64,000 nucleotides of DNA, taken from positions 676,110-740,109 of the forward strand of contig VXAY01000767.1 in assembly GCA_013399855.1 (NCBI GenBank), given 5' to 3'. The notes below the pieces were generated by a model. The model did not search any database and was not told the origin of the DNA. It was given only the letters and a program-made list of their open reading frames with translations. This stretch comes from Oxyruncus cristatus. Taxonomy: Eukaryota; Chordata; Aves; Passeriformes; Cotingidae. The translations under genes were made by a program, and so were the position numbers. Below, piece by piece: positions 38,148 through 52,345 of the stretch; positions within the stretch are counted from its first letter, which is position 1, and each line of letters begins with the position of its first letter.

Positions 38148-41100
38148 GTGTCATATCCAAGTTAGAGACTAGGATCTCTGTGCACCAGGCAATATTCAGA
38201 CTAAGCAATATTCAAATATAAAACCAGGTGTTTACCAGCTCTAAAGGGAGATATTTATTAATCCATATCATGTCACTGGAAGTTGTACTTTTTCCAAGCA
38301 GTTCTATTGCTTAAAGAATGGATTCTTTGTCCTGGCTCTTTCACCATATAATTTATTGTGAGTTAGAAATATGTTCTTCTTACAAAATCAGAAGGGAAAA
38401 ATCAGAAAAGGTGATTATTTAAAGAGATCTGTGGTGATGCAGGAGGAAAAGCTAAATTTGAGATTTTTCTGCTATTACCATTTCTTGTAGTCTTTAGTCT
38501 CATAAGTATGCTAATTGCTTTCTAGAGCCAAAAACCCTCCACCACATAAGACTACACTCTAAAAGAGACAAACCAATAATTATCTGTTTTTATGTGTGTT
38601 TAATATGTATTACAATAACATTTAACTTGCAATCATTGTTGCAAGATCAATTTGGGCCCCCAACTAAAGTCGTTGCCACCTCAGACAGCTCAGCTGCAGG
38701 AGGTTAGAATAATTTCAAACACATAGTTAAACAACAATATTCTGGAAATAATAAACTAATTACCCTAAATTACTTTAAAAATTAAGTATTTGAACTAGAG
38801 TGCTAGGAGTTTGGTATCAGGTGATGCTACCCAAGCTGGAGAACCCTCTCAAAATTATCAAAATGTGATTTACATCCATTCAAAATGGACCTGTGAGCTC
38901 ATCACATTAGAAGTGTATCTTAATAATCTAACATTTAATGAAATGTTAAGAGAGAGCTGTTACTTCTGTGGGATTTGTAACTCGCTGCATACACATACCA
39001 TAAATCCAATTAACATGAATAAATTGGCAGGATTACTATTGAAATATTAATTTCATGGCAGGTCATCCTTGAATATACCAACACATTATGAAGTATATTT
39101 TTACAAATTGCTCTATAAGTTTATATATGTTCTATAATATTATTTAATTTGTCATTTTATTTCAGAAATTTTGAGCTTGTGGCAATGCTTGACTGTATCA
39201 GATTTCTTTTCAACAATACATGCTTTGTTTCTTTTAATCTCTTTGGAGTTTTTTTATTCAAGTTTGTGGAGCTATATTCATTAGTTTAGTCTCTTATCTT
39301 GTAACATAATGCTTACCATTGGTTTCTTCATTATCCTCTGAATGACAGTAAATCTCTGCTTCACCATGCTGATGAAGGATTACATCTGTTAGATGTCACA
39401 ACTGGAAGAATACGCTTCTTTTAGATCTTCCCCTTCTAAATCTGCCTCTACATTCTACCTCTTCCACTTAATTAAATCATTGTTTAATTTGGTTTTCCAT
39501 TTAATTTGAGCAAAACCTCTGGAACAAAATAATTTAAATTAATAACTGCACAGCTTTCACTCCTTAATAAGCAGTTATTATTGGACATTCCAGTCTGGCC
39601 GGAGTGAGCTGATTTTAATTAAACAAGTCAAAGACAAAGCCCTGAACAGATAGAAGAGAAAAGAGACCAAATAAAGCCTGACAATGTGGGTGGAGAATTA
39701 AAAAGTACATTACTCCAGCATCTTGTAAAATATATGCCTGGTGATACCCTGTTGATACTGGCCCGATACAATTAGCTGCTTATCAATGGATAAGATTAAC
39801 TTCTTGATTCAAAGTGCGGGTAGGTAATGGCTCTTGTCACCCAATTGAGTTTAGAAGGGATTTAAATCCTAATGGAAATTTAGGGGTCCTGCCCAGTGTG
39901 GGAGAGAGCTGCAGGAGGACAAGCGGCACCTGCTGGGGGGACACAAGGGAGGTGAGCACCCAGAACAGGCTGTGGGTCCTGGGCAGGGGCAGCTGACTGC
40001 TCCAGGCAGGCTCTCAATGCCTTTGTTCTGAATCTTGGCATATAAAACCCTCCACAATGAAAATGCGGCCCTGTCAGCACGTAGTTTCATAGCCATAGGA
40101 AGTAATATATTCAACAGAGAGGAGAACCAGGTCATATAAAGATGTGAGAGCCCCAGACGACAACCTTGTCACAGCTAAGAGCCACAGCAAACTTCACAAT
40201 GAAAAACGAGTAACAGCTATTAAGGAACTGCTTCTCATCCACTAGTTTAATAAAAAAAGTGAAAAACGAAGGGGAAAAAGATGGGAGAAAAATGGAAAAG
40301 CTTCTGTGTCAAAGACAGTCAAAATGTTTACTGTATTCCTTAGCTCTCTACCCCTTGAATCCAGCTGCTGTACATAAACCTATTCCTCCAGTGGTAAAAT
40401 GGTTTTGATTGAAACAGCTTTCCAACTTAGACTTTGCTTGCTGAATTTCTCAGGGGGCTGGGGAGGGTAACAAATGATCCTGACCTTCCTCCCTCTATTT
40501 CTTCCTCTCCTTTCCTCCTGTTCTCCCAAAGGAGGCACAGCGATTACTGGATCCTGGGCATGCTCTCTTGGCCACAGCCACTTCCCCATATCCTAGTAGA
40601 AAAGCAACACAAACTGGTAAATTTTGGATCCCCAGGTATTGAGGCTGCTGCCTACAGACCACAAACAACACTTTGTTCTTCAAGAACTGCCCAATTCTCT
40701 GTGAAAGGCAAAAACATTTAAGGAAGAAGGCACAGGGAAGCTTTTACTAAGATTAAGGCAGTGTTCTAAGGAGTGAGAAAGAATGCACAGACATGGCCAC
40801 ACCTAGTAATAAAATGACCTTCAGAGGAAGAACAAAAGTGATAGAAAAATTAAAGCTCAACAGAGAATCCATTAAAAATGCAGAGGAGTATATAACAGCC
40901 AATATGGGAAAAACATACATCAATAACAGAAATTTCAGCTTCTGAATTAAAATCAAACAGGGTATATGCATACATCTGTATACATGTACATATGGACAAG
41001 CCCCATGAGAGGTATAAACACTAATAAGAAATGTGACAGAACATAACACACCAATGTTATTGAAGATCTGCTCCACAGTCAGATAAAAGATCAATCTGTG

Positions 41101-43184
41101 GATTACAGCAGAGAAGTTCATGCTGCTGCCTGTAAAGCAAATGCAAATGCCACTCCACACTCACAACAAAGCCAGAAATAGGGCTGCAAATGCAATCCTT
41201 CCCCTCATTCACACAGGGGTGAAAAAGCATGAGTCACTCTCTGCAATTTGAAGGAAAAATATCAATTAAGAACTTGATTATGCAAATAGTAATTGATTCC
41301 GGAGCCAGAAAAGATACTCCTGATACCACACACACGAGTCACCCTCATTCCTTCTCAAACAATGCTCATATTTTCAGCTTTGAGTAGTCACTTGCACACA
41401 GCAAATAATAAGCTGAAAAGAAAGGGATAAAAAACAGAATCACTACTGGAACAACTGCCACTATCAAACACTTGTGCTCTGAGACAGAGGATTCCTGGTA
41501 CCACATATTCCTTGAGTGGAGAGATTAATACAAATGTTACATCGTTGTTAACAAGAACCACTGCACACCCACTGCTGGGGTGGCAAAAACATACAGGCAC
41601 AGCACCAGGTCCTGTCAGCTCAAGTTCAACCTCTCAGAGCAGCCACTACTTGGTTTCCTCCCAGTCTTAGGGCAGTCCTTTGGTTCATTCCATTTCCTGC
41701 ACTCCTGTTGAGAGGCAGAAGCTTTCAGTCACCTCCTGCCTTACCATGGAGGTCCACTGGTCCCAGGTGCTTGTCCTCACAAGCAGCTGAATGTGTTTTT
41801 CTAGAGGGAATGGCAGGAATGGGAGAATAATTTCACCTTTACACATTAACAATCCCCAGCAACCCTTGGTTCAGGGACTTCTGGATTCAGACGTGGGTTG
41901 TATAAGACTTTAAAATCATTTCTCCCCCATGAGCCAGTCCCGTGACTCTAATTTTTGGCATACACAATTCTGTAACAAGCTTTCCTGCAGGTTAGTTATG
42001 GGTACAACACTCTGTTTGGGAAATGCCCAGTGATACCTGCCTATGATGGTGTATCAATATTACTTCCAATACCTGTCTTCAGAAATTTTATCCTCTAAAT
42101 CAGCAAAACCATCTCCAAATCCGTATTTGCTCTAAATACCTGTACAACTGTATAAGTGCAAACAGAAGGACACGTTATGCAGTAAGAGCTGGCATTTTCT
42201 TAACAGTTGTATTTTCAACAATACAAATTTACTTTTATATAGGCTCAAACATAGGCCTAAATGCTAATCTTCAGTGTATAAAACAAGGTCATGTTAAAGC
42301 ACTTCCAATCTAACCTGCCTATAATGCTTAATATTTCAGCCCCTGGAGAAGGAAAAGGTTTATTTTTCCCATGCTCAGTTTAATTCCCTCCTTTTTAACT
42401 TGTTGTAGAGCATTTTATACTCACAATAAAACCACAATATCTCAGCTGCATACTATTAATTTAGTATTTTGTTTCAATTTTTGCTTTGCTCTGAATCCAA
42501 CCCTACTTTGCTTTGCAATTATTTTATGAATTTAAAAGCAAGAGACACTCTCAAGGTATTATTTCATCCATAATTCTCTTTCTCACACACATACGTGAAT
42601 ATTCCAAATCATAATGGTAGGTATGAAGAGGCTTTGTTTTTCTTGTTTGTTTTTCAGGCATACAAAAAAGGCTTCTGTAGAAATTACAATTACAGCCTCT
42701 ATTGTTCGGAGGCATGTGCTTAAAAGAAAACACAAGACAGGCACCAGTTTAATTGCCACTACAGATATTCCTGATGTAAACTGTGGAGTTCAGGCCCAGA
42801 ATGAAATAAAAAATTTTATTTACTTTATCTTACTACAAAGAAATTCGAAAAAGAAAACAAGGCAAAGTAAAGTTTTGAGTGGATAACAGATGCAAAATCA
42901 CAATGCTTTAACTGCCAACCAGCAGCACACCAAAAAGCCTTCCATCTCCATCCAACTAAAACAATGCATTTCTCACATATGGTGCTACTTATTTTTAACA
43001 GCATAATTTCAGCAATACCCAAGTGACGAGAACAATCAAGCTTGATTTCTTTGTGCAATTATGAAGAACCGAAGTGTTCAATCAATCAAACTTGTTGATA
43101 CTCCAAACTCCAACCTAATGGAAGGAGACATCATTGGATTAAACAATAATGGTTTGTCTCCTTGTTTTGGCAAAGAGGGAACAA

Positions 43185-43207
43185 TTTTTTTTTTCTTTTT
43201 TTTTTAT
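43185..43207. repeat. Poly(T) tract with one interruption
   Basis: About 22 pyrimidines, all T except one C, in intron 2. It lies just left of an AT-rich block with TAATTA-type words and the MIR-like relic at 43281. Confidence 0.75.
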
Positions 43208-43280
43208 TTAGGTTTGCTAAACTGGAGTATTTAAATGATTAGCTGGTGGCTAATTATGAATCAAAAATACTTAATGAATG

Positions 43281-43375
43281 CTTACCTGCCACATGGAGGT
43301 GTTGTGAAGATTAATTAGGTAAGGTTTACAAAATGCTTTGAAGGTTAAAAACACCACTTAACAATAATTGGATAA
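43281..43375 (-). mobile_element. MIR-like SINE relic
   Basis: 'CTTACCTGCCACATGGAGGTGTTGTGAAGATTAATTAGGTAAGGTTTACAAAATGCTTTGAAGG' matches the reverse complement of the MIR-family body (TACCTCACAGGG-TTGTTGTGAGGATTAAAT...TGTAAAGCGCTTTGAA). Divergence is about what is expected of an element this old. Subfamily and exact ends cannot be set by eye. Confidence 0.6.
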
Positions 43376-44151
43376 AGTATGCAAGGATAATAAAGAAACC
43401 TGGCAACAGCCTAAAATCTCCCTTTTGTGTTAGAGAAGTTCTCCTTTGTGCAAGCTGTGTCACTGGGTGCCTAAACTTGTGGAGTTTGCTCCTCCGTGAA
43501 GGCAGCTGTGTAATTCCTCTTCCTTTTGGAAATGCTGCTGAATGATGGTGTGAGATAACCACAGCTTTACAATACCCTTAGAGCTTCAGTGGCCATAGGT
43601 ATTGCAGATAAATGCTCTATCCTAAATGCCAATCATTTGCTACCTCTATTTAATTTTATGGTTACTTTGCCATATGCTAATTATGCCACAGCTGGGACTC
43701 GAAAATTTTGGCTCTTTGAGACCTCTTCTCCTAGACTTTGTTTTTCTAACTGTCTTCTAATTCACAGAGGTCTCATGCAGCAAATCCTTTCGGCTTGTGT
43801 GGGGCAACTTGCCTGACTCAGACGGACAGCATGCAGCTTGTAGCAGAAAATAAATTCATGTATGCCATAGAGCTGCCAGGAAAACAGAAATACCTGATTT
43901 GTAACAAACCTCTTCCTTGGCCAGCCTGTAATACTGCGTTATAGCTTGTCACAATAACTTTCTGTCTCACAGTCTGACTTTTCCTGGGTGCAAAATCCGT
44001 CAGAAGGGTTGGTTATTGCTTGTAATTTGTGCACATTACACACCGAACTATCTCGCTCGTGCGATTTCAGTGCAGGATTTGCCAGGACTAACCCAGGGTG
44101 CCGGAGATCCCAGCGGGGGGTTATCAGGACGCCTGCACACAGCGCTGGGGC

Positions 44152-44159
44152 TGACGTCA
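44152..44159. promoter_or_regulatory. Perfect CRE palindrome (TGACGTCA)
   Basis: A full 8-bp consensus site for CREB/ATF-type factors, in a locally GC-richer and CpG-bearing stretch (about 44030-44240) of otherwise AT-rich intron 2. Whether it is occupied is unknown. Confidence 0.45.
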
Positions 44160-44454
44160 GTGATGCTAATCCGTGCTTTCTCAAGCACTGAAATGGCTCA
44201 CAGACTTGTGGCGAGGATAAACACAGAGGGAGAAAATCGCCCTCCTCTTATTTCAGAGTCGGGTTTTCGTTTTTTTTTCCCACTCTGTGTTAACAAGGGG
44301 TACAGACCCACTTTTATGTTTGGAACACTTTTCATCTTTTTTCACAGCCAGAATGAACTCATATCTGTCTATTTATCTACATGGCCCACAGCACAGCAGA
44401 TAGGTGGGTATCTCACTAATGAATTATCTTCTCAGCACTGCTTCAAGGCAGGGA

Positions 44455-44590
44455 AGTGCTGTTACCATCTCAGCCACCTCCACCTCTGGCTGACAGATAA
44501 GGAAGTGAGGTACACAGAGAGTAAGTGATTTATTTGCCCAAGGTCAGGCAGCAAGCAGAGGAACTGAGGCACTGCCTGTACCTGGCCAGA
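44455..44590 (+). mobile_element. MIR-like SINE relic
   Basis: 'CTGACAGATAAGGAAGTGAGGTACACAGAGAGTAAGTGATTTATTTGCCCAAGGTCAGGCAGCAAGCAGAGGAACTGAGG' follows the MIR core in order: ACAGATGAGGAAACTGAGGCACAGAGAGGTTAAGTGACTTGCCCAAGGTCACACAGC. The match includes the diagnostic TTGCCCAAGGTCA. It is one of the clearer ancient SINE traces in the window. Confidence 0.65.
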
Positions 44591-47241
44591 GACAGCCCAA
44601 CAGTCACACTCACAGTGGCTCAGCACTGACATGTTTGCTCCAGTGACATTGGTAAAGGCAGCAGCAGATGGACACAATAGCTTATTTTCAGAGAAAAAGG
44701 TCTGTTACAGAAAATCCTAAGAGTGTTTTTTCAGTTTGTCGAGACAAAGGTGCAAATGTGTCATGACACACAGGTAGTTCCAGGAGATCCAGTCACCTCG
44801 AAGTGATGAAAATCACTATTCAGCAGCCAAATATCAGCAGATGGTGGCAACAGCCTTTTGCAGGGTTGTTAGCAGCGCTGGGAATGCTTCCCGTGGCATG
44901 AGTGGTGCCAACATCCTTCCTCCTCCTCTTCAGACAGTGAGTTCCAGTGCAGCCACAGCACCAGTGGGAGCAGAGGAGTGCCATGGGAGGGATGGGTGGG
45001 CTCTGCTACGTCTCCTTATCAAACCATTTCCTTCAATGCTCTGTGAGCCTGCACACACCTACTGAGCTCCAGCACTCACTCATCCCTGCTGCTCTGCTAC
45101 CCACAACTTTAATTTTTCGTGTCTTGTGTGGTTCAAAACACCATCAAGGTACACTCATCAATAGCTTGCATTTTAGCGTAATTTCAAAAATAATGTTCCA
45201 GTCCAGTAATCTTTACTCACACAGGCAGAGGCACTGCAGTTTGCAGTTTCCTTGTGTCAGAGGAAATTCCAGGTGTGAGTATCTCATCAATAAGAGTATG
45301 AAGCAGAGACCACTGAGCTCTAGTTCCCATCCTTCTCTCTGCTCCCATACATCTCCACTGGATATTGTTTTTTCTGTTCTCCTGGGTTCTTTCATTACAA
45401 GTGTATGCTCATAAACATGCTTTGGAAACATGCTGCTTCCCCAGATCTCACACTCTAGGTTAAAAGTTCACCAGTGTGTAACAAATTCCTGTCATCTGTA
45501 TATTTCCCAGCTCAGAGAACACCTCTGTCCCTTAAAGCTGTAGATAAATAAATAGAACAAACCTCTTAAAAAGTTACACACAACGTGACTTTTAAAGAAA
45601 GTAAGGGAAGGATTGCCCTAAAATTCCACCTAAAAGCATTTTCATGTTGATCCCCTCTTCTCCTCTGTTAGCACAATGCCAGCACGCTGCTCCTCACCAG
45701 GGACCAGCTGCACTGTGTGAGCTCTGGTGCCTTCTGCAAGAACACCAGGACACCAACCAAGAGGGCAGGGTCAGCCTCTCTGCTCAGCTGCTGCCACACT
45801 TCAGGGGGAAAGAACTTTGGGCAATTTCGGTGGTGTCTCTCTGGAATCCTTGTTTTTAGAAGCCTGAAAATAATCAGGTCCAAATGGAAATCAGACCGTG
45901 TCATTCCATAATCTTGATTTTCTTCAAATACCCTTCCTTTTGTGGGTGTGCAACCCCACTCCCCTGACCCTGCTTTCTGGCTCATGTGGCTCCCAGATAC
46001 AACTCAAACTGCAGGAGGGCACTGGTGCATGACTTAATAAATTTATCCTTTGACTTTCACCACTTCCTCTGCTGTCACAAAAAAACTTTTGATCTTCAAA
46101 GTGAAGTAGCAAACCTGGACCAATGGGAAAAATTGTGGGGGTTTTTTTGTTTTTTTTTTCAATATGATTTATAGCCAAACATTCACACTGGAAGGAAGTT
46201 GTTCCCCTATTCAGACTGGTAGAGATGGTTCACTATCTCTATTGAAGATATGCAAAATGACTGCAGCAGTCACGCTCTGCTGAATAGGACTGATGTCTGA
46301 GACTTAAATTATTGTCAGTATTTGGTAATAATTTTCAAACTTTAGCTCAAATACCTCTGTGCTTTGCATATTGGCAAATGCTAGGTAATGGTGCAGAATA
46401 ACGAGTCACCATTGTAATTGGCTTTGTATATTTAATAAGGCTCTGATTATACCTAATCTCCTCACTGAGGTACTTAAATTAAAGACAGCCTTGGAGAATC
46501 ATGTTCCTTTAGTCAGAGGAAAGAGCAGGTACAGAGGGCAGCTCAGATTTGAGATGCCTGAACATCCCTCTGTAAGTTGGGAGAGGCAAATCAGTCGTAA
46601 ACCACTTAGGACCAACTCCTTCTGCTTTGGGATTACGTGTGCTCAGAGTATTCAGGGAACTTGGTAATAGATAAAAGCCTGAAAGTAGAAACAAAAAAGA
46701 TAAATTATTAAGTTTTGCATAGGCAGCACATATGTGTTTTGCACATCCTTGCATATGTGTCTCTCTTCAACGATGAGTTAGAAGCGCAGGCCCCAAAAAC
46801 TGTGTGTCCAGTACCTGCTGGAAGGGTAGGGCAGGGGCTGTTAGGACCATGGCAGCTGAAACTGCAGCTGTTTTGGAGGCAGGTGATGGGGTGTGATACT
46901 CTGAGCATCACCTGCTGCTTCAGGATGGTCCTAACACCTTCTTGTACCTCATGCTTTGTCAGCCTTTGCTTTCCTCTGCCACAGAGGAAGCATGGATGTG
47001 TCCAGCCAGCTGATGTGGCCCAAAGGTGTTCCCCAGGGAAGGGATCTGGCCTGTGTACGTGCTTTCATATTTTTCATACAAACCAACTAAAACCAGAGGA
47101 AAATACTTTGGAATCCAGTTATTTTGTTCTTTGAGAGTTTTATCTGTGTAAAGTCACCTCTCTAAAACAAGCAAGACATTTTCATGCCCACCTACACATC
47201 CTTTTCACTGACCCTCCAGGTTCACCACTCTCAAATTCTAG

Positions 47242-50124
<2,883 letters not shown>

Positions 50125-50357
50125 AAAGACTCACAAGCCTGTCCTTGCAACCAGTGATAACTCCCGAGCTCGTGCAAGGTCGTGTCCACCTGAAGTGCAC
50201 CTACGGCCACCCTCCCTCCAAGCCCCACCCGCAGTACGTGGTGCTCTGGTCACGCCTCTCCAGCCCTGGCAAGAGAGAGCAGATCCACCGGGAGACCACC
50301 CTGGAGTCGTTTTCCTACGTAGAGATGGACGGTGCAAACCTCAGACTGGGAGACACG
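50125..50357 (+). CDS. VWDE: VWDE coding exon 4: beta-rich region after D8C
   Basis: Encodes residues 171-248. The acceptor is CCCCTTTTCCAG|AAAG and the donor ACG|GTAAAG. Codon 171 (Glu) is split between exons 3 and 4. The peptide begins ERLTSLSLQPVITPELVQG and continues RVHLKCTYGHPPSKPHPQYV, VLWSRLSSPGKREQIHRETT and LESFSYVEMDGANLRLGDT. The alternating hydrophobic pattern, a lone K-C (C195) and V-L-W-S-R suggest an Ig-like or other beta-sandwich fold, but no named domain is assigned here that I know. C195 may pair with C251 from exon 5. Phase 1 in, phase 0 out. Base composition is GC-richer than the flanking introns, as expected of a coding exon. The open frame runs past the donor to 50507, which is intronic read-through. 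Confidence 0.93.
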
Positions 50358-51216
50358 GTAAAGCCACCCTGCCTTCAGCAAAAAGAGGTCAAACACTTGG
50401 GGGGATCAGGACCCTTTCTTAAATCTTTCTTGTGTTTTTACTACTGCTGCTCCCCACTCCTCATACTTGCAACTGCTGCATTAGAAAGTACTGAAACTGT
50501 TTCATAACAGGATTGTTAAATAACATTAACCAGATTCAGGACCTGTAACGTTTCTTCGAATTGCAGTAAATTCATGGAAGGTATTTTACTACTTTCCAAC
50601 GGCAACTTGAATATTTGCACTTACATTACAGCTTTAATGGTCTGAAGTTTGTATAAGTGATAGGTACATGTGCCTGAGCCAATTTTTGTTTGGTACTTTT
50701 CATATCTTGCAAGAGTGAGAATTTGCAGTAGAGGCAGGCTCAGCTATATGCACTCAGTAATTTTTATATCCATGGATCAGAGACACAATAACATCTTTTC
50801 ACAGAAGAAAAGGATAGCACATTTAAAAATAGAGGGAGGTTTACTTTATGGTCTTTTTCATGGTGTTCTGCCTCTCTGATTCCAAATTCTTGGTTCAATA
50901 GCACGCTGAAAGATAGAGTTCATTACAAAACAATCTTTAAGAAGTATATTTGATGGCTTACACAGCAACACAGATCTAGTTTCGACAACAACAACAAAAC
51001 AGAAACCAATACAAGATGTGGAAAAAAATTGACTTGTGTATGAATTCATGGCCTTTCATGCTACAGAAACAAGACTTTTAAAGTTAAATTAGGTTCATCA
51101 CTTTTATAGGCAGAGGGCCATTAGTGATGCTACAACAAACTGAAAGAATAAACAGGGATAATGGTCTTGTGTTAAAAGTAGGTTGGAAATAGTCTTGGCA
51201 TTTTGCAGCTCTTTGA

Positions 51217-52168
51217 GATCATGGAATCATAGAATACCAGGCTGGAAGAGACCTCAAGCTTCATCTGGTCCAAACTTTCTCGGTAAAAGCACAGTCTAGA
51301 CAAGGCAGCCCAGCACCCTGTCCTGCTGAACCCGAAACATTTCCAATGTTGAGAAATACACCCTTCCTGGGGAGATAATTCCACTGGCTGATTGTTTGCT
51401 TTGTGAAAAAAATTTCTTTTAGTGTCTAACAGGAATTTCCCCTTATGTTTTCCATGTCACTTCTTGCAAAAAAGGGACTCTCTATCTTCTTTGTATCCAC
51501 TCTTTAGAAACCGGAACATGGTGATGAGGTCTGCCCTAAGCCTTCCTGTATCAAGGCTGAACAAATCCAGTTCTCTCAGGCCTTCCCTCATACGGCAGCT
51601 TCCCAAGCCTTGCATAATCTCTATGGCCCTTCCCTTGTCCCTCCCCAGCCTGCCCACATCTTAGTTGTATAGTGGTGATCAAAACTGAACACAGTATTCC
51701 AGATGTGGCCTGAGAAGTGCTGGGTAGAGCGGTATGATGACTTCTTTATCTCTGCAGGTGATGCCCTTGTTGATGCAGCCCACCATCCTGCTGGCTTGCT
51801 TTGCTGCAGCAGCACATTGTTCTCTCTCATTGAGTTTCTTGTCCACCAGGACCCCAAGGTGCCTTTCCACAGAGCTGATCTCCATCTGGGTAGATCCCAG
51901 CCTGTGCTGCTCTCCTGGATTATATTGTCCCAGGTGGAAGACCTTGCACTTCTCCTTGATGAACTTCATGAGGGTCTTGTTAGCCCTCTCTTACAGCCTA
52001 CCCGGGTCTTCCTGCAGGTTGCTCTCCCTTCCAAAATGTCGATTTCCCCACTCACTTTGGTATCCTTGGCAAACTCCGTCAGGGTATTCCTGATCCCACC
52101 TTCCAGACCACTTAGGAAAACATTAAACAGCACTGGGCCCAGTGTCTCACTGCTCTGGTTGGCCTGGT
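51217..52168 (-). mobile_element. CR1 LINE, 3' part of ORF2 plus 3' UTR
   Basis: The minus strand carries the C-terminal part of a CR1 ORF2 reverse transcriptase. Starting from the right: 'LTEFAKDTKVSGEIDILEG' (about 52030-52085), 'MKFIKEKCKVFHLGQYNPG' (ending 51969), 'LGVLVDKKLNEREQCAAAAK', 'EVIIPLYPALLRPHLEYCVQ', then 'LRELDLFSLDTGRLRADLI' and 'FLKSGYKEDRESLF' (about 51460-51590). It ends on the left with the typical 3' terminus seen as ATGGAATCATAGAATACCAGG at 51221. Frameshifts and an early stop show that it is dead. It is antisense to VWDE and sits about 860 bp after exon 4. Confidence 0.93.
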
Positions 52169-52345
52169 TTATTCCCCAGTTGGTTGCAAGGGTGTGAGTG
52201 TTGCCACTTCAGACCCCATCCTTGAGTCCTTCAGTTTAATGTCCACCTCACCAAGACATCCAGACTGCTGTCAAAGATTCCCTTGCCTCTTCTAGGGAGG
52301 TGGATCCCATCCTTCCCCAGACAGGTGTTGAAGAAATTATTCTAA
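52169..52345 (-). mobile_element. Probable CR1 ORF1 esterase-end relic
   Basis: On the minus strand, just upstream of the ORF2 piece, reads 'NNFFNTCLGKDGIHLPRRGK' followed by GIFDSSLDVLVRWTLN and a stop at 52231-52233. The D-G-I-H-L motif (52295-52312) is the conserved block V of SGNH/GDSL esterases, which occur in ORF1 of CR1-type elements. The similarity to the end of avian CR1 ORF1 comes from memory, not from a search. If right, this and the neighbouring ORF2 piece belong to one copy that has lost the endonuclease and most of the reverse transcriptase. Confidence 0.55.

Noticed and set aside
44016..44528. 170-codon plus-strand frame in intron 2
   Set aside because: It runs into the MIR-like relic at its end and has no recognisable motif; treated as chance.
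50358..50507. Open frame continuing past VWDE exon 4
   Set aside because: The donor ACG|GTAAAG is good and exon 5 joins it in phase; the extra 50 or so codons are intron read-through.
51703..52197. 164-codon plus-strand frame
   Set aside because: It is the complement of the CR1 ORF2 remnant, which is coded on the minus strand.
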